Positions 45,506-58,641 of a stretch of 64,000 nt of DNA are shown here, in pieces. Each line of letters opens with the position of its first letter. The stretch's first letter is position 1. The notes below the pieces were generated by a model. That model did not search any database and had not been told where the DNA came from. It saw nothing but the letters and a program-made list of their open reading frames with translations. Position numbers and translations under genes: made by a program. Source of the DNA: Rostrohypoxylon terebratum (lineage: Eukaryota; Ascomycota; Sordariomycetes; Xylariales; Hypoxylaceae). Where the stretch lies: positions 186,001 through 250,000 of the forward strand of contig MU385880.1 in the NCBI GenBank assembly GCA_022497145.1. The letters run 5' to 3'.

Positions 45506-46047
45506 ATGCGTGTTTCTTCTATTTTAGTTGCCGTAGCCTACGCCAGCACCGCATCAGCCGTGATGCGGATCGCGGCTAATAGCCTGGCCTGGAATTGGAC
45601 GGTGACAGAATGGGGCGCTGGTTGCTCGAAGGGAGCATGCTCCTATGGTAGGATCCCCCCAAATGTCCTTATCGTGTTATGCTGTTCGCTTATTCGCTCT
45701 TTATAGATTTCAACGTGACCGGCATTGGAAATGGCACGGCGCGCCCTGCTAAGCCTTCATTCAAGGCATACTGCAGTGGCCAGGGAGTGGGCGCCGACTA
45801 CAGGGCTTGTACAAACATCGGGGATGAGGAAACCAAATTTTCGGTCGTCGCAAAGCTCCTCCAGCACACCTCGACCAACGAAACGCTCGCTCGACCTGAG
45901 ATTCAAGTCAGCCTCAAATTTACTGACTTGAATACATCGTCGACATGGTGGAACTACACCGGAACGGCCGAAACCAAGTACAACTCCTTTTCCGGACCGC
46001 GTCTCAACTTCACTATTATCCCTGATACCGTCTTTGGCGCTGCCTAG
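45506..46047 (+). CDS. Small secreted cysteine-containing glycoprotein, effector-like
   Basis: Predicted secreted protein of unknown function. Exons are 45506-45647 and 45707-46047, giving 160 residues; the 59-nt phase-1 intron joins CSY to DFN. Residues 1-18 form a classical signal peptide (MRVSSILVAVAYASTASA) with an Ala-x-Ala cleavage site. The mature part has four Cys (in GCSKGACSYD, AYCSG and RACTN), enough for two disulfides, and about seven N-glycosylation sequons (NWT, NVT, NGT, NET, NTS, NYT, NFT). Aromatic and Thr/Asn content suggest a compact beta-sandwich. No enzyme motif is seen. Size, secretion and Cys content fit the loose class of fungal effector-like proteins, but no host or symbiotic role can be read from sequence. 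Confidence 0.8.
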
Positions 46048-47748
46048 AGTTCAGAGGTTTGGGGATGGCCGCATTTGATGTGTCAGTTGCGACATTTCGA
46101 CATGATAGCGTTGAACTGTCAGCATGACCGAAGCAACACTCGTGCGTCGCGGATCGGGATTGCCTATCGACGGCAAAAGAATACGGCCCCTTGACCGGGT
46201 TGAAAACCGAGGTGTTGTTCTTGGTCGTCTTGTGCATCCAAGGATAGACCTATCTGGAGCTGGAACGGATTGTCAAGAATATCCATATTCAATAACGTCC
46301 CGAGTGAGGAATTGCAATATTCCAACTTCTAAGACCCGTATCCCGAGGCGCAGCCATCCGTACCCCTGTTCTCGGATTCAATTCTTCTGGACGGTTGACG
46401 ACCGTTCAAATACTAGGGCTTCATTGACTCGGCCAATCTTTGCCCAGTTCTCCTATTCTTGTATCACAAGAGTGCATGTTTGCGAATCCCGAAAACATAC
46501 TTATCCTCGTGCTTACGGAGGAAAAGAAGGTTGAACTGTCGCCGCGGAATTTTGTTCGACCGAACATAACCATGTACTTAATGATAATCAATAATATCAA
46601 GTCTTGAGTCTCACTTACACTCCTATGAGGACGAGACACGCGCCGACTATCTGTCCTTGTATTACGTTAGGTATAGATTCGATGTGCTGTCAGGTGGGAA
46701 CAGTTGAAGATCGCCCGCAAACCTTCCGTGGGCAGGGAGGATACAGCTGGAGTCTAGACTGAGGCTCTGGGCCCTCAATCTGGCTCTGATTTGAGAGGAG
46801 TCCTGATGTTAGAAATTTTGAGGCTTTTAGAGGCCGTTATCAAGCCACACGGCGCAGAAAACCTCGGTCGGACATTGTCCCATAATTGACGTATTCATCT
46901 GCAGAACTGTGTCCAATTAGTGAGCAGAATTATGCTTGCCTTTGTTACCTAAAGGTGAACACTATGCTATAATCGTAAATACGTTGCTCTAACTGTTCAT
47001 CGGAACATACCTACTAGGTACGTTGGATGGCAAAAGGGAATAGCATCAAATTTGTTAATTGACGCATGATGTAGTTGTAGGAATAACTCTAAATGTGCCC
47101 CCAACGCCCAACGGCCCCCAAATTGACTATCGGAGTTACGCAGTTTTGCTTAGCTTGTGCGACATCCATGATTTCGATTTCCAGCATATCCGAAGTAGCT
47201 GGAGCCGGAGAACTCTTTAATTGCTGCCTGCCTTGCTAAATTGGCGCCTAGATCCTTGATATACTTGGGTACGCGTTTAGCTTTACGCAAGTTACGCAAG
47301 TTGCTGTGGCTGGTGGCTTTGCCAAGATAGCCAAGGCTAAGGTCCCAGGGATGAATGAAAGAAATTACGTCGGTGTCGCAGCAGCCGTAACACTGCAGCG
47401 CTTGCCCCCCTCCCCCGCCGAAACCTCCCTATACGCTTTTTAATGTTTCCTAATGTTGTCTAATGTTGGCCCTTACTCTCTGACTTCATACCCGAAGGTA
47501 GCCTGATCTAGGCAAAACACATTTGACATCTGGAGCTTTGGGAGCTTCAAATCGTTATTTACACAAATTGTGCTGCATCAAATACTGGTTAGAAACCGGA
47601 TATCTTTTCCTCATATCTCCGCTTCATAACAAACGATATCACGTAATTCCGAAAGACCGGGACGCGCGAAAACATCGTGAATTGCCATCTCAACTCTCTG
47701 ACCCAATCAACCGTCACTACCAACTCCCTAAGTCCGGGTCTATTGGCC
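46048..47748. other. Intergenic region before fimbrin
   Basis: 1.7 kb. The open frame 46124-46534 (136 codons) has an ATG but no recognisable family and no signal peptide, so it is not called. The last 200 bp before 47749 would be the fimbrin leader. Confidence 0.45.
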
Positions 47749-49880
47749 ATGAACGTCATCAAGCTTCAGAGGTAAATCTACCAAAGCTACTTTGCTTTCT
47801 TTCTTTCATCGCCAAGCTAAACAACCATATCAGGAAATATCCTCAATTCGAACAAGGCGATATCTTTGCCTTAACAGATGCCTTCCGCAAACTCGATGTC
47901 GACGACAAGGGTTACCTCGACGAAGCTACTGCCATCAAGGCTACTCAACAAAGCGAGCGACAGCCATATGATGTTGTAAGACAGGCACTGAAAGAAGTTG
48001 ATCTTGACTCTTCGAGGAGAGTCGAACTTGAAGACTATGTTGGCGTTAGTAGGACCCAGTTCCATGAGAAATCCGGATTTTGGTGCTGATATCTATCAAC
48101 TATCAAGCTGATCGCAAAACTACGCGAATCGTCTCCTGCGCAACGACGCATGAACACTGGTGGTGCCGCGCCGTCCTCTCCAGCAGGCGTTGTAGCCCAA
48201 AGAACAGGTGGTCATTCCTCTAAAGGAAGCATCGGCAAGATCCACGTCCAAGGCTCCAGTGCCAACATCACTCATACCATTAATGAGGATGAGCGAACCG
48301 AATTCACTCGCCACATCAACGCCGTATTGGCTGGCGATCCCGACATCGGGAGCCGATTACCCTTTCCCACCGATACCTTTGAGATGTTTGACGAGTGCAA
48401 GGATGGTCTTGTGCTTGCTAAGCTGATCAACGACAGCGTCCCGGACACGATTGACGAACGTGTGATGAATGTTCCCGGCAGGAAAATCAAGAAGTTGAAC
48501 GCGTTCCATATGACAGAGAACAACAACATTGTCATCGAATCTGCCAAAGGTATTGGATGTTCCGTCGTCAACATCGGTAGCGGTGATATCATAGAGGTTC
48601 GAGAGCATTTGATTCTAGGCCTTATTTGGCAGATCATTCGCAGAGGTCTCTTAGGCAAGATCGACATCAAGCTTCACCCCGAACTTTACCGATTACTCGA
48701 GGACGACGAGACGCTAGAACAATTCTTGCGACTACCCCCAGAGCAAATCCTTCTAAGATGGTTCAACTATCATCTCAAAGCAGCAGGTTGGCAGCGTCGG
48801 GTCAATAATTTCTCAACCGATGTCAAGGATGGAGAGAATTACACAGTTCTGCTGGCACAAATTGGAAAGGACTATGGCTGCAGCAGGGCTCCCCTTCAGA
48901 CGCGCGATTTATTACAGCGAGCCGAAGAGGTGTTGGTCGATGCCGACAAACTTAGCTGCCGAAAATTCCTAACACCGACTTCCCTTGTAGCAGGAAATCC
49001 CAAGCTCAATCTCGCTTTTGTCGCCAACTTGTTCAACACTCACCCAGCATTAGACCCGATTACCGAGGAGGAGAAGCAAGAGGTAGAAGATTTCGACGCT
49101 GAAGGTGAACGGGAAGCCAGAGTATTCACGTTGTGGTTGAACAGTTTGGATGTACAGCCAGCGGTCGTTTCTTTCTTCGACGATCTCCGTGACGGCTCTA
49201 TTCTACTACAAGCCTACGACAAGATCATTAAGGGATCTGTAAACTGGAGACACGTAAACAAGAGGCCCGCCCACGGCGGCGAGTTGATGAGGTTCAAGGC
49301 CATTGAGAACACAAACTACGTTATCGAACTTGGGAAGCAGAACGGGTTTTCTCTTGTTGGAATCCAGGGTGCGGATATTACCGACGGCACCAAGCTGCTC
49401 ACGTTGGGTCTCGTCTGGCAGTTGATGCGAAAAGATATCACTCTGACACTCACAGCGCTAGCACAACGTCTTGGGAAACGTGAAATCACCGACGCAGAGA
49501 TGGTAAGATGGGCAAACGACATGTCTCGGAAAGGAGGCCGGAATTCGTCAGTTCGGTCCTTCAAGGATCCCGCTATTGGCAGCGGTGTCTTCTTCTTAGA
49601 TGTCTTGAATGGCATGAAGAGCAGCTATGTTGATTATGACCTCGTCACCCCTGGCCAGACCGATGAAGACGCTTATATGAATGCCAAGCTCAGTATCAGT
49701 ATTGCCAGAAAGATGGGTGCAACTATTTGGCTGGTCCCCGAGGATATTTGCCAAGTCCGAAGCAGACTAGTCACTACTTTCATTGGTAAGATATGCCACT
49801 CTCTAGATCCGGAACTAAGAAATGACCGCTAACTATGAATTATAGGTTCTCTTATGGCGACTCACGAGAAGATGCAGTAG
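47749..49880 (+). CDS. sac6: Fimbrin/plastin actin-bundling protein (Sac6)
   Basis: Actin-filament bundling protein of endocytic patches and cables. Exons are 47749-47771, 47834-48044, 48108-49785 and 49846-49880, giving 648 residues (yeast Sac6 642). The start MNVIKLQRKYPQFEQ and an EF-hand region (AFRKLDVDDKGYLDE, VDLDSSRRVELEDYV) precede four calponin-homology domains that make two actin-binding modules, recognisable at CKDGLVLAKLINDSVPDTID, LRWFNYHLKAAG, LWLNSLDVQPAV and MVRWANDM. The closing exon supplies the conserved end FIGSLMATHEKMQ. The donor of intron 2 is GTTAGT, slightly weak, but the join GLIAKLRES is the family sequence. The second EF loop looks degenerate, as is common in fungal fimbrins. 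Confidence 0.96.
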
Positions 49881-51118
49881 ATGAGAATTTCTTTCGATTC
49901 TCTCTCGCAACGCAACAAGTGAGCGAAGGGTCTAGGTTACTGGAAAAGTTAGGGAGAATCTGACGATGATACGTTTGAGGTTATTACGTTACCCATTAGC
50001 CTTACTAAGTTGCAAATTGCAGTCTTCGCTTAGGCATTGTTCTCTTTTTATTTTATAGACCAGAAAAACTTGAGTACATTCTTGCAGTGAGTGATTTTAT
50101 TTCGTGTAACGCCGGATTTACGAACGCACATTTATCTGTAGATGTAACCTGTAGATGTAACCTATAAAGAAGGATACTACATTGATAGTACTAGGTACAT
50201 ATGTAGGTACAAATCTATGTATCCTGTGTACCTACCTAGTACTATTGGCTGTGTAGGTACGTAAGGCGGAATATTGCATGCCAGGCACTTGAAGGTTCTG
50301 CAGTGTAACAGTGCCCCGCTATCTTGTTACAAACGTTGAACGCCCGCCCGGTTACCTAAGGGAGATGACAATCATATTACGTCGAATGTTCCTGCTGTCC
50401 GAGGTTGACGGACCGGGTGCATGCCGAGAGAATTTCAGATGTTTAAGTTAAGCTAATTTTTGAGTTGATGGCTGGAGGGAAGGAGGAACAAAGACATTGA
50501 GATTTAGGCCCTAGGGTCGGGTTTCGCTGATATGCATTTCCTATTGCCGATTAAACTACCTAGGTTCTAGCATCCCGAATACCTCAGCAGATCCTTCTAG
50601 CCTTCCTAAGGCTCTGACAATTTGTTCCGACGTAACCGGTCAGATCGGTGTAGCTTAGGCTTCCGATTAGGGATATTTCCCAAAACTTTAGTTAAGATCT
50701 TGATCAACCTTCTTCTAGTCAGGCTCCAACCGGGTTATATGGAAGATTTGTTACATTAAACAGCGAATTCGCCCGGTTGCGCCGGTCGTTTTGGAAGTCA
50801 GGTGGCAAGACTTCACACTATCCAAATGAACGAGATCATTAAGTAAATTGTGGTTCGTGATTCGTCCAGCCGAAGCATTGTAGCCTTATAAATGGATACA
50901 TCCCAAACATCCATCTATTCACCCTCACCTAATAACAAAGCTGACAATCACATTCAGTCCCCATTTTGTCCAGGTAAAGCGGCCTATCCACATACTGGGC
51001 CACCGAGAGTTCCGATCAGTCGGTGGTATTTTCTAGTTATTTATTCAACTCATTCCTTTTCCGATCGGTATCTGGCTATAGCTGCTAGATAATCTCGTCA
51101 TTCTTGAAACAGGTACAC
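49881..51118. other. Intergenic region between fimbrin and the acyltransferase
   Basis: 1.24 kb with no supported gene. The repeated GTAGATGTAACCT duplication lies at about 50138-50163, and GTACCTACCTAGTAC-type motifs at 50190-50260. Confidence 0.5.
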
Positions 51119-53681
51119 ATGGCTTCAACCGAGGAACTCCAATCGGTCTCGCACAGTCGGGATCCGATTTCCAGAGCCTTGGATGTCCACGATGTACACT
51201 CCAAACATGATACACAACATCCGGCTGCTCTAGCCGAAGCTTTAAGGGCAGTCCGTCACGCGCCAGATACACCATCGGATAGCAACAGTGACTCAGGCTA
51301 TGAAGCTAGAGACAAGTCACTGCAGCCAGTCTTGCTACGGCGCAGAGAGGCAGATTCATATGACAACTCAGCATCGAATACACCTGAGATATTGGCCCTG
51401 GATCACCCAGAACTAAACCAAAAGTCAAGTTCTGAGGAGCTCCACCCGTCATTATCCACCCCTGAATCCCGTTATCCGAGAGGCAAGAAGACTTATGTAG
51501 TAGCTAGCGATGACGCGGAACTCCGTGAGATTCTAAGAAGGGGTTTAGAGAGGGTAAGAAATCCTCTGTACGATTTTAGGTAAATTCAGAATTGACATGG
51601 GAGTCATAGGAGAGGGAGAAGCAGTCGCCAATCCGACGCGAGAAGCTTAGGGACATGGTCTTCACTAGACAATTCTCGGCTTTCGACAGGCAAAACCAGG
51701 ACGCCGCAAATAGCCCATTTCACGGATTCTATGTCCTTTTCTGGATCGGCTTAGCCATCTACATTATCAAGATGGGTGCCGAAAATTGGAGAAAAACTGG
51801 AAACCCGCTCAGTACCAATGAGATTATGAAGTCTATGTTTCGAAGAGATGGTAAGTGTATACGTCTTCCCTGAGCAAGTAACTACTACACGCATTCCCAT
51901 CCACCGCATCTAACCTTGGCGTAGTGGTTGTCCTTTTATTCTCCGACGGAGTCATGTGTGGCATGACAGGAGTGAGTTGGATCATCCAACGCCTCGTCTT
52001 CCTCAACTATATCGATTGGAACAGATCAGGGTGGGTACTTCAGAACGTGAGTCCATATCTTGGCCAACACTAGAAGGCATTAATTAACCATATTTTGATA
52101 GATATGGCAAACCCTTTTCATCGCCAGTGTGGTTGGTCTCACACTCGTAAGGGATTGGCCGTGGACACGTAAGAAATATTCTTCATATCGACATCCCTTC
52201 ATGAAGCCCTTCGCATAACATGTTACAAGCTCTTCTTGCCGATAAACCTATCATCAATGGGAAAAATATGTGCTGATTCCTTGTGGTTACAGACACTGTA
52301 TTCTTCGTACTTCACGGCCTTGTTATGCTGATGAAGCAGCATTCGTATGCATTCTACAACGGCCACCTTTCATCAGCTTACAAACAAAGACAGGTTCGTA
52401 TATATCTCTCTATCTCCTAGATGGTGTTATTTAATATGCAATTACCAGAAATCGTATCGTTGAAATCACTATCCTAATAAATGGATGATTGGGTTGCTAA
52501 TTCAAGAACTCGCAGAGTCTTTTGCTTAGATTGAAGCAACTAGAGACTATCTCACCAGTTACGTCTCCTTCAACCACAAGTCCACGTCCTTCAGCTCTTT
52601 CCACATCTCATCTCGCGTACCCACCTTCCGCGGATGAATACCGCGAAAGGCGACAATCATTGTCAAAAGCCAAATCTGCTGATCAAAATGACATCGAAAG
52701 TATATCCCGCGCAATTGAAGCAGCCAACCCGCTCGACATGGAGCAATTGCAGGCCTTCGAAAGGCTGATAAAATGGGAGGTTGATGCGCTTACGGATGAG
52801 CTCCGAGGCAAGGCTACGGACCCGACACACCATTATCCGAACAACCTTACGTTCCTGAATCACTATGAATACATTGTATTACCTACCGTTGTATATGAGT
52901 TGCAGTACCCTCGGTCCGAGACTATCGACTGGTCCTATGTGGCTGAGAAGATCTGCGCCTTAGTTGGCATTATATTTGTTATGATAATGATTTCTCAAGC
53001 TTTCATTTACCCTGTTGTAATGAGAACCGTATACATGAAGGAAGCAGGTTGGACAGTTGCTGAAAGGTTCCGAGAATTCCCATGGCTATTGAGTGATCTT
53101 ATCTTCCCTTTTATGATGGAATACCTAGTAAGTGTTTACTCTTGTTTGTGGCTCATATTCGATTGATCATGTTTTCGCTGACTTCTCTCTATAGTTGGCC
53201 TGGTATTTGATTTGGGAGACAGTCCTCAATATCCTTGCCGAGCTTACCTGCTTTGCGGACAGAAGTTTTTACGACGCATGGTGGAATTCTGGTATGTTGC
53301 AGTTTGCCCGTGCATATTCACAGGATAACTCACACCTTCATAGTCTCTTGGGACCAATATGCTCGCGATTGGAACCGCCCCGTCCACAATTTCCTCCTAC
53401 GACACGTATACCATAGCTCGATCTCATCTATGCGAGTTAATAAGCATACTGCAACGCTCATCACATTCTTTCTCTCGGCCTGCGTTCACGAGCTCGTCAT
53501 GTGGTGCATATTCAAGAAACTTCGCGGCTACTTACTTTTCTTGCAGATGTGTCAACTTCCGCTCGTACGGTTGAGCCGGACAAAGTGGCTTCGTAACCAG
53601 AAGACAATAGGAAACATGATATTCTGGATCGGGATCTTTACCGGGCCTAGTTTATTGTGTAGTTTATACTTGATCCTTTGA
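51119..53681 (+). CDS. are2: MBOAT sterol/diacylglycerol O-acyltransferase (Are1/Are2-like)
   Basis: ER membrane-bound O-acyltransferase making sterol esters (and possibly triacylglycerol) for lipid droplets. Exons are 51119-51553, 51610-51850, 51925-52046, 52102-52168, 52293-52393, 52516-53127, 53195-53291 and 53344-53681, giving 670 residues with all phases consistent. A Ser-rich cytosolic N-terminus of about 150 residues precedes the membrane domain. Diagnostic motifs are HSYAFYNGHL, the FYDAWWNS box (FYxDWWN-like, here with Ala) and the active-site His in SACVHELVMW. Also typical are TETIDW-type ERTDRID-like segment (PRSETIDWSYV) and RPVHNFLLRHVY. Many hydrophobic spans are present. Sterol versus diacylglycerol preference cannot be decided by eye, though the layout favours the Are branch. 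Confidence 0.92.
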
Positions 53682-55154
53682 TATGATGATAATTGGGTGT
53701 TTGGCGTTTTAGAGGCACTGGGAGCGGGAGCAATCGGGACCATGGTCGGTTTTCAAATTGGCACACAAAGATACAAATACACGAGGATGAATTAGGAGCA
53801 TTCGGGGGTCTAATGCACTGATTGATACGACGTATATGGATTTTATTGATGATACCGGTCTATGTTTATGTCTGGTCAACACGACCAAACATTTACCGAT
53901 TTCCCCTCCTTTTGCGTTTCTCAAGCCACGTTCAAAAAGAAAATCCATGTCCTCTTCTAGTTACCTATTCTGGTAATGTAGGACAATTCCACAAAAGCCA
54001 CAATTACTACAACTACTAGTTACCATCTTCGTGCATTGTAAGTAGACAAGCCGTAATAGTACCCGTCACGAATGGTGGTATTGATTGGATCGAGATCCCC
54101 GAAATTCGTCTTACGGCAAAGGATATGATGACATACATATACCTATATTATATGTTAGAAGTCAAGATAACCGGATAACACTTCAGGTTGTTTTTATTTA
54201 GGTAGGGCTTGCCTCACTCCTCATTATATACATAGGACCTACTAGGTACCTACCTAGGATCCAATTCTATGGCTCTGCAGCTCTTCATGCAGCTCATCAG
54301 GTTTTGCAGCTCTAGTGATATCAGCACACCTTGAACCGTCGCATTGCATGTTGAGATAAGCTAACGATTGTTGAACACGACATGTTAGTTTTTCTGCAAT
54401 TTTGCGAAATAGGACCTAGGACCTAGGTAGGTACTTTACAAACAATGCTGGCTGGTTGTTCAGGGGCTGTCAACTGTGGCACTGTGTTGGAAAACTGTGA
54501 CCCTGAAAGACCAATGCCAAGAGCCAATTAGGTAGACCCTAGACTGGCAGACTGGCAGACTGGTAGAGTACGAAAACCGAAAGCTACAGAGCACCTGGCA
54601 ACGATTCTACTATGAATAGTGTAAGTAATAATACGTATTGTCGATTTTATGTTAGATCGGTACTGCTTTCCGCTTTATGATTGAATAAATTGTACTGCAT
54701 TGTAGCTCCCCAGTTTAAAATGGAGAGGAGATACCCGCGTGAACCCGCGGAAACCCACAGAAAGAACAATAGAAGACCACCAACTACGTCATTAAGTCAT
54801 AGCGCTATTGTCTTTGCACCTGCGAAACTGAATTAGCACTGTATAAGGTTGGCTTTCCCCGACAATTTACCGCTCCCCTTTGAAAGCAAATTTTACGGTT
54901 TCAGCCAACCACCGGCAAACTTCAACTCTTCCGCGAACTAATCCTACTCTTCTACCCTTCTACCCTTCTACCATTAGTTAGTAGAGGAACACTACATAAA
55001 TTTTGTCGCTAAACACGCGACTCTGGCAATCAATCTTCACCTCATCGACTTTTACTCCGTTGAGGTCTCACCTTCTACTGCTCATATCTCTCTACTCTAT
55101 TTTCATTCAATTCCTTTTCTCTCCTTACTTTTTTCTACTCTTGAGTACCCCATC
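53682..55154. other. Intergenic region between the acyltransferase and the SR protein
   Basis: 1.47 kb with no supported gene. Motif-rich patch at 54236-54265 (CTACTAGGTACCTACC) and 54410-54434 (CCTAGGACCTAGGTAGG). Three near-copies of ACTGGCAG at about 54543-54565. CT-rich tract at 54945-54975 near the promoter. Confidence 0.5.
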
Positions 55155-56392
55155 ATGTCTCGAGGTGGTACTACCCTGTACGTGACTGGCTTCAGCCACG
55201 GCACGCGTGCTCGAGACCTCGCCTACGAATTCGAACGGTATGTCCCATTATCCTCGTCGGTGAATCGATCGACCGTCCTACGGATGCGGTGTCCGATGTC
55301 ACCTGCCTTCTCCTCGTCCTCACTCTTCGTCCCGACCTCGCTTCGTCGTTCTCGGCTTCGTTCGAGTCCTCGATCCGTCTTCTTGTCTACGCTTATGCCT
55401 TCCTCGCCCTCCGTATCCATTTCAGCATTCCATCTATTTCGATCGAGCGGTCGTATAGCGTCAAAAACTTAGATCCATCGTCCCACGTCCCACGTTCCTC
55501 GTCCCCCTAACCATCGCGATGGGAATTCGAAGACTCTTGCACTCGATGCAAATATTATATATCATATATTATCATATAATATCATTGGGAAAGTCTTACA
55601 TTCTTGGCGAGATTGCTGACATTAAACTTCTCTAGCTATGGTCGTCTTGTCCGCTGTGACATTCCTGCACCACGATCTGCGTCCAGCAGACTGTAAGTTC
55701 AACCAACCTGAGATTGCTACGTCTATATCGTCCTGACTTCAAATGTCAGGTTTGCATTTGTGGAATATGAGGATCGTCGTGATGCCGATGATGCGTACCA
55801 TGAGATGCACAACAAGCGCATCGGCCGTGATGATCTGCTAAAGATTGAGGTAAGTTATCCTGACCTGACAGTTCTCAATTTCAATCTCTTGATAACAATT
55901 GACAACTAACAAACATGCAGTGGGCCCGCACTCCACCTTCAGCTTCCTGGCGTTTCGACAGTGGCCGTGACCGCGAGCGACGCGACCGTGGAGGTAGATC
56001 CCCACGCCGCGGACGTTCTCCGTCTCCCCGTCGCAGCACTCGTGACTATTCTCCTCGTAAGGATGACCGACGAGACCGTGACCGCGATTACGACCGTGAA
56101 CGTCGTGATACGCGCGATCGCTCTCGTAGCCCCGACACCCGGTAAATATCACCTTCTCCCAGTACTAGTCTAGCTTGACCCTCGGCCAGTTTGTGATTAA
56201 CAATCAATTTCAACAGTGACCGCGACCGAGATGATAGAGATGACCGAGACCGCCGTGACAACGGCACCAATGGCGACGACCGAAAGGGTAAGTGGCTGTA
56301 TCTTTGCTATAATACTGGGCATCACGCTAATATAGGATGCAGCTGCCGATAGTCCTCCCCCCCAACACGAAGACCTGGATGTTGCAGAGTGA
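55155..56392 (+). CDS. srp1: SR-type RNA-binding splicing factor, Srp1-like
   Basis: Predicted nuclear SR protein acting in pre-mRNA splicing. Exons are 55155-55237, 55636-55692, 55750-55849, 55921-56141, 56217-56287 and 56343-56392, giving 193 residues. One RRM spans about residues 5-85, with RNP2 TLYVTGFS and RNP1-like LFAFVEYED. The region RARDLAYEFERYGRLVRCDIP matches the fission-yeast Srp1 pattern. After WARTPPSASWRF comes a tail of Arg-Asp, Arg-Ser and Ser-Pro dipeptides, ending in an acidic LDVAE. Intron 1 is 398 nt, several times longer than any other intron in the gene; SR genes are often self-regulated through such introns. Reading through intron 1 gives a premature stop at about 55470. 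Confidence 0.93.
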
Positions 56393-58641
56393 TAAGTATA
56401 ACTGGCCTAGCTATCTTACACTGTGGCGGCGAGTTGCATCAGCAACGTGTGAAATACTACAGGTTCTCTTATGTCACACGGGTGTTTGGTAATTGCTTTT
56501 CTACACTGGGGCTGTAACTCATATTTTAGTTTCGATTTCATCGACCGATTTGCGAGGCAGTTTCCGACTAATGAAAGACTGAATCCGGAGACGATGCCAC
56601 CAAGAAGACCATGAGGATTTTCCATTTGAGACGGTAAAAGAAGGCTACTGGGTGTTTCCTGAATGCCTTTAGGTAGCTTGAGATAATCTTAAACGACGAG
56701 GTTCTAGCTAGGTAGTTAGTCAACTTGATAGTTTGAGGCAAATGCATCGTGACATTTCTGAACCCTTCACGTTCCGAACGTGTATTTACACAGTCAGCGT
56801 CGTGAAATTTGTTTCCCGAAGTATCTGGGCATGTGGAGGGTCACATTTCCATTTGGCCAAAATACCTGTTTAGTAACCCGAAATACCATTTTCCAGCTAT
56901 TCATCGTCGATACTGCTATTTTGAATCGTCGAGCTATGTGAATAATGCCATTAATATACGTTGTTAAACGATGTACACGCTAAGTAGCATGAGCCGTCTG
57001 CGCTAACACGTACTTGTATTAGATCTGACCTCTATAATCTACACTATTCGAAGAAGCTGTTAATAACCTTGAACCTTAATGTGTCCCAATCCATCGATGG
57101 TGGTGGGCATTCGAGAAACCAGCCAACCAGAGAACGTGTATTAAAATGAAGATCTCATGCATATTCTTCGAGTCGAATGACAGCTGTATCCAATCTTACC
57201 AAACCTCCTTTATGTCTAGTCACGTCATAGTAGTACAAGGATCCAAACGGATGCAAGGAGGAATACGTCCTTCGTCCTTTTACAGTGCACTGTCGTACTT
57301 GATGCAGATAATCCTCCAAACCTAGAGACTAGAGTTGATCCCGTAAGACTCGAGTAGTATTGTATTGGTCTGCTCGACGCTTCAATGTTCCGCTTTGTTT
57401 TAGCAGTCTTAGTTCTACGGGGCTGGCCGCAATGCCGAGGATTAAGTCGAGGGATGTTCTAGTCGTTCCAGTGAAGTTCTACAATGCTTGATGTATTGTT
57501 ACCTCCAGGGCTATTTTTGAACCTATTTTATGCTACCCCTACTTTGCTTATACCCTCAGACATTCAGACATTCAGACATTCTAAATTTTTTTCTATTGGC
57601 GCTTCGCTTGAGCTTGAAGCTTCAAATTGCCAACTAATACTTCGTAGACTTTTCTATTGTTAATAGTATTTAGTTAAACGCCTTCGTAAATTTTAAATAC
57701 CCGTCTGTGAAATATTAATACGTAATATGTAATAGTACCTAGTATGTATATGAGTCTTGACAGGTATGTATATGGGTCCTTGCCAAATGCCTCTTAGGTC
57801 CTTCCGAGGCCATTGACATTTCAATATTAAAAATGCATAAATAGCAAGGTCAACTGGTGTTACGGGTCACTTGCAGTTTATTATCAGTTTGTCAGTACAA
57901 AAGTCTCAGGTGAGTTCAGCGAGTGACTGCCCCCGACTGCCCCCCTTAAGACCCCCAAGACCAGACCAGATTTTTCTCCAAGTTCCGACTGGCCGGCCTC
58001 CTACCCGAGTTCAACCACTTAAACTTCAGCAACTGCGGTCTGCCATCCCGTCTTTCATAGCTTAAAATTTCTAGCTCTAATAAAGCTTTTTATTTTTACT
58101 TCATCTAAGTTCTCACCCCTTTGGTCTTCCAAATTCTTCATTCATATCGACTTTTTAAAGTAACATATCCATTCCATATCGTATACGCTCGCTTTTCTCC
58201 TTTCGCGATAGAGTGGTATCAATTTGTAGCATATATCTAAGAGGCGGAACGATCATGAGCGCTCGATGTACTTTGGTCAATTCGATGATCTGACCAAACG
58301 GATGGTAGAGCGACGCGCCTGAGCAAACCACCCTCCAGAAGTTATTTTGGGATTCCTGCGCAGTTACCGCCGTCACCTATGTTTGCCCTCGATAAACCGT
58401 CTACAAGCTCGACTATGTCGCCCGCATCGTCAAGTTATTCTCGATAGAAATTACATTATCGCCGTAATCGTTGTTTCCGAAAATAACTCTTTACTTTTTT
58501 CGATATACATGCACAAGTGCCTATTCAGCCGCGCGCAAAATTTCCCGCCCCCTACTTCAGCCTCGTGCGAGTTACACGCCGTCTGTCTCCTTCCGTTGCG
58601 CCGACCGACTTCCCCGTGTTCGCGCGGCTGAGTTTGCAACA
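56393..58641. other. Intergenic region, 2.2 kb
   Basis: Nothing I can support as a gene. Frames at 57871-58065 and 58347-58631 overlap others on the opposite strand and lack domains; the latter begins at TTG and probably lies in the leader of the carrier gene. CAGACATTCAGACATT repeats lie at 57560-57580. Confidence 0.5.

Noticed and set aside
46124..46534. 136-codon plus-strand frame after the secreted protein gene
   Set aside because: ATG present but composition is not protein-like and another frame runs antisense; no domain.
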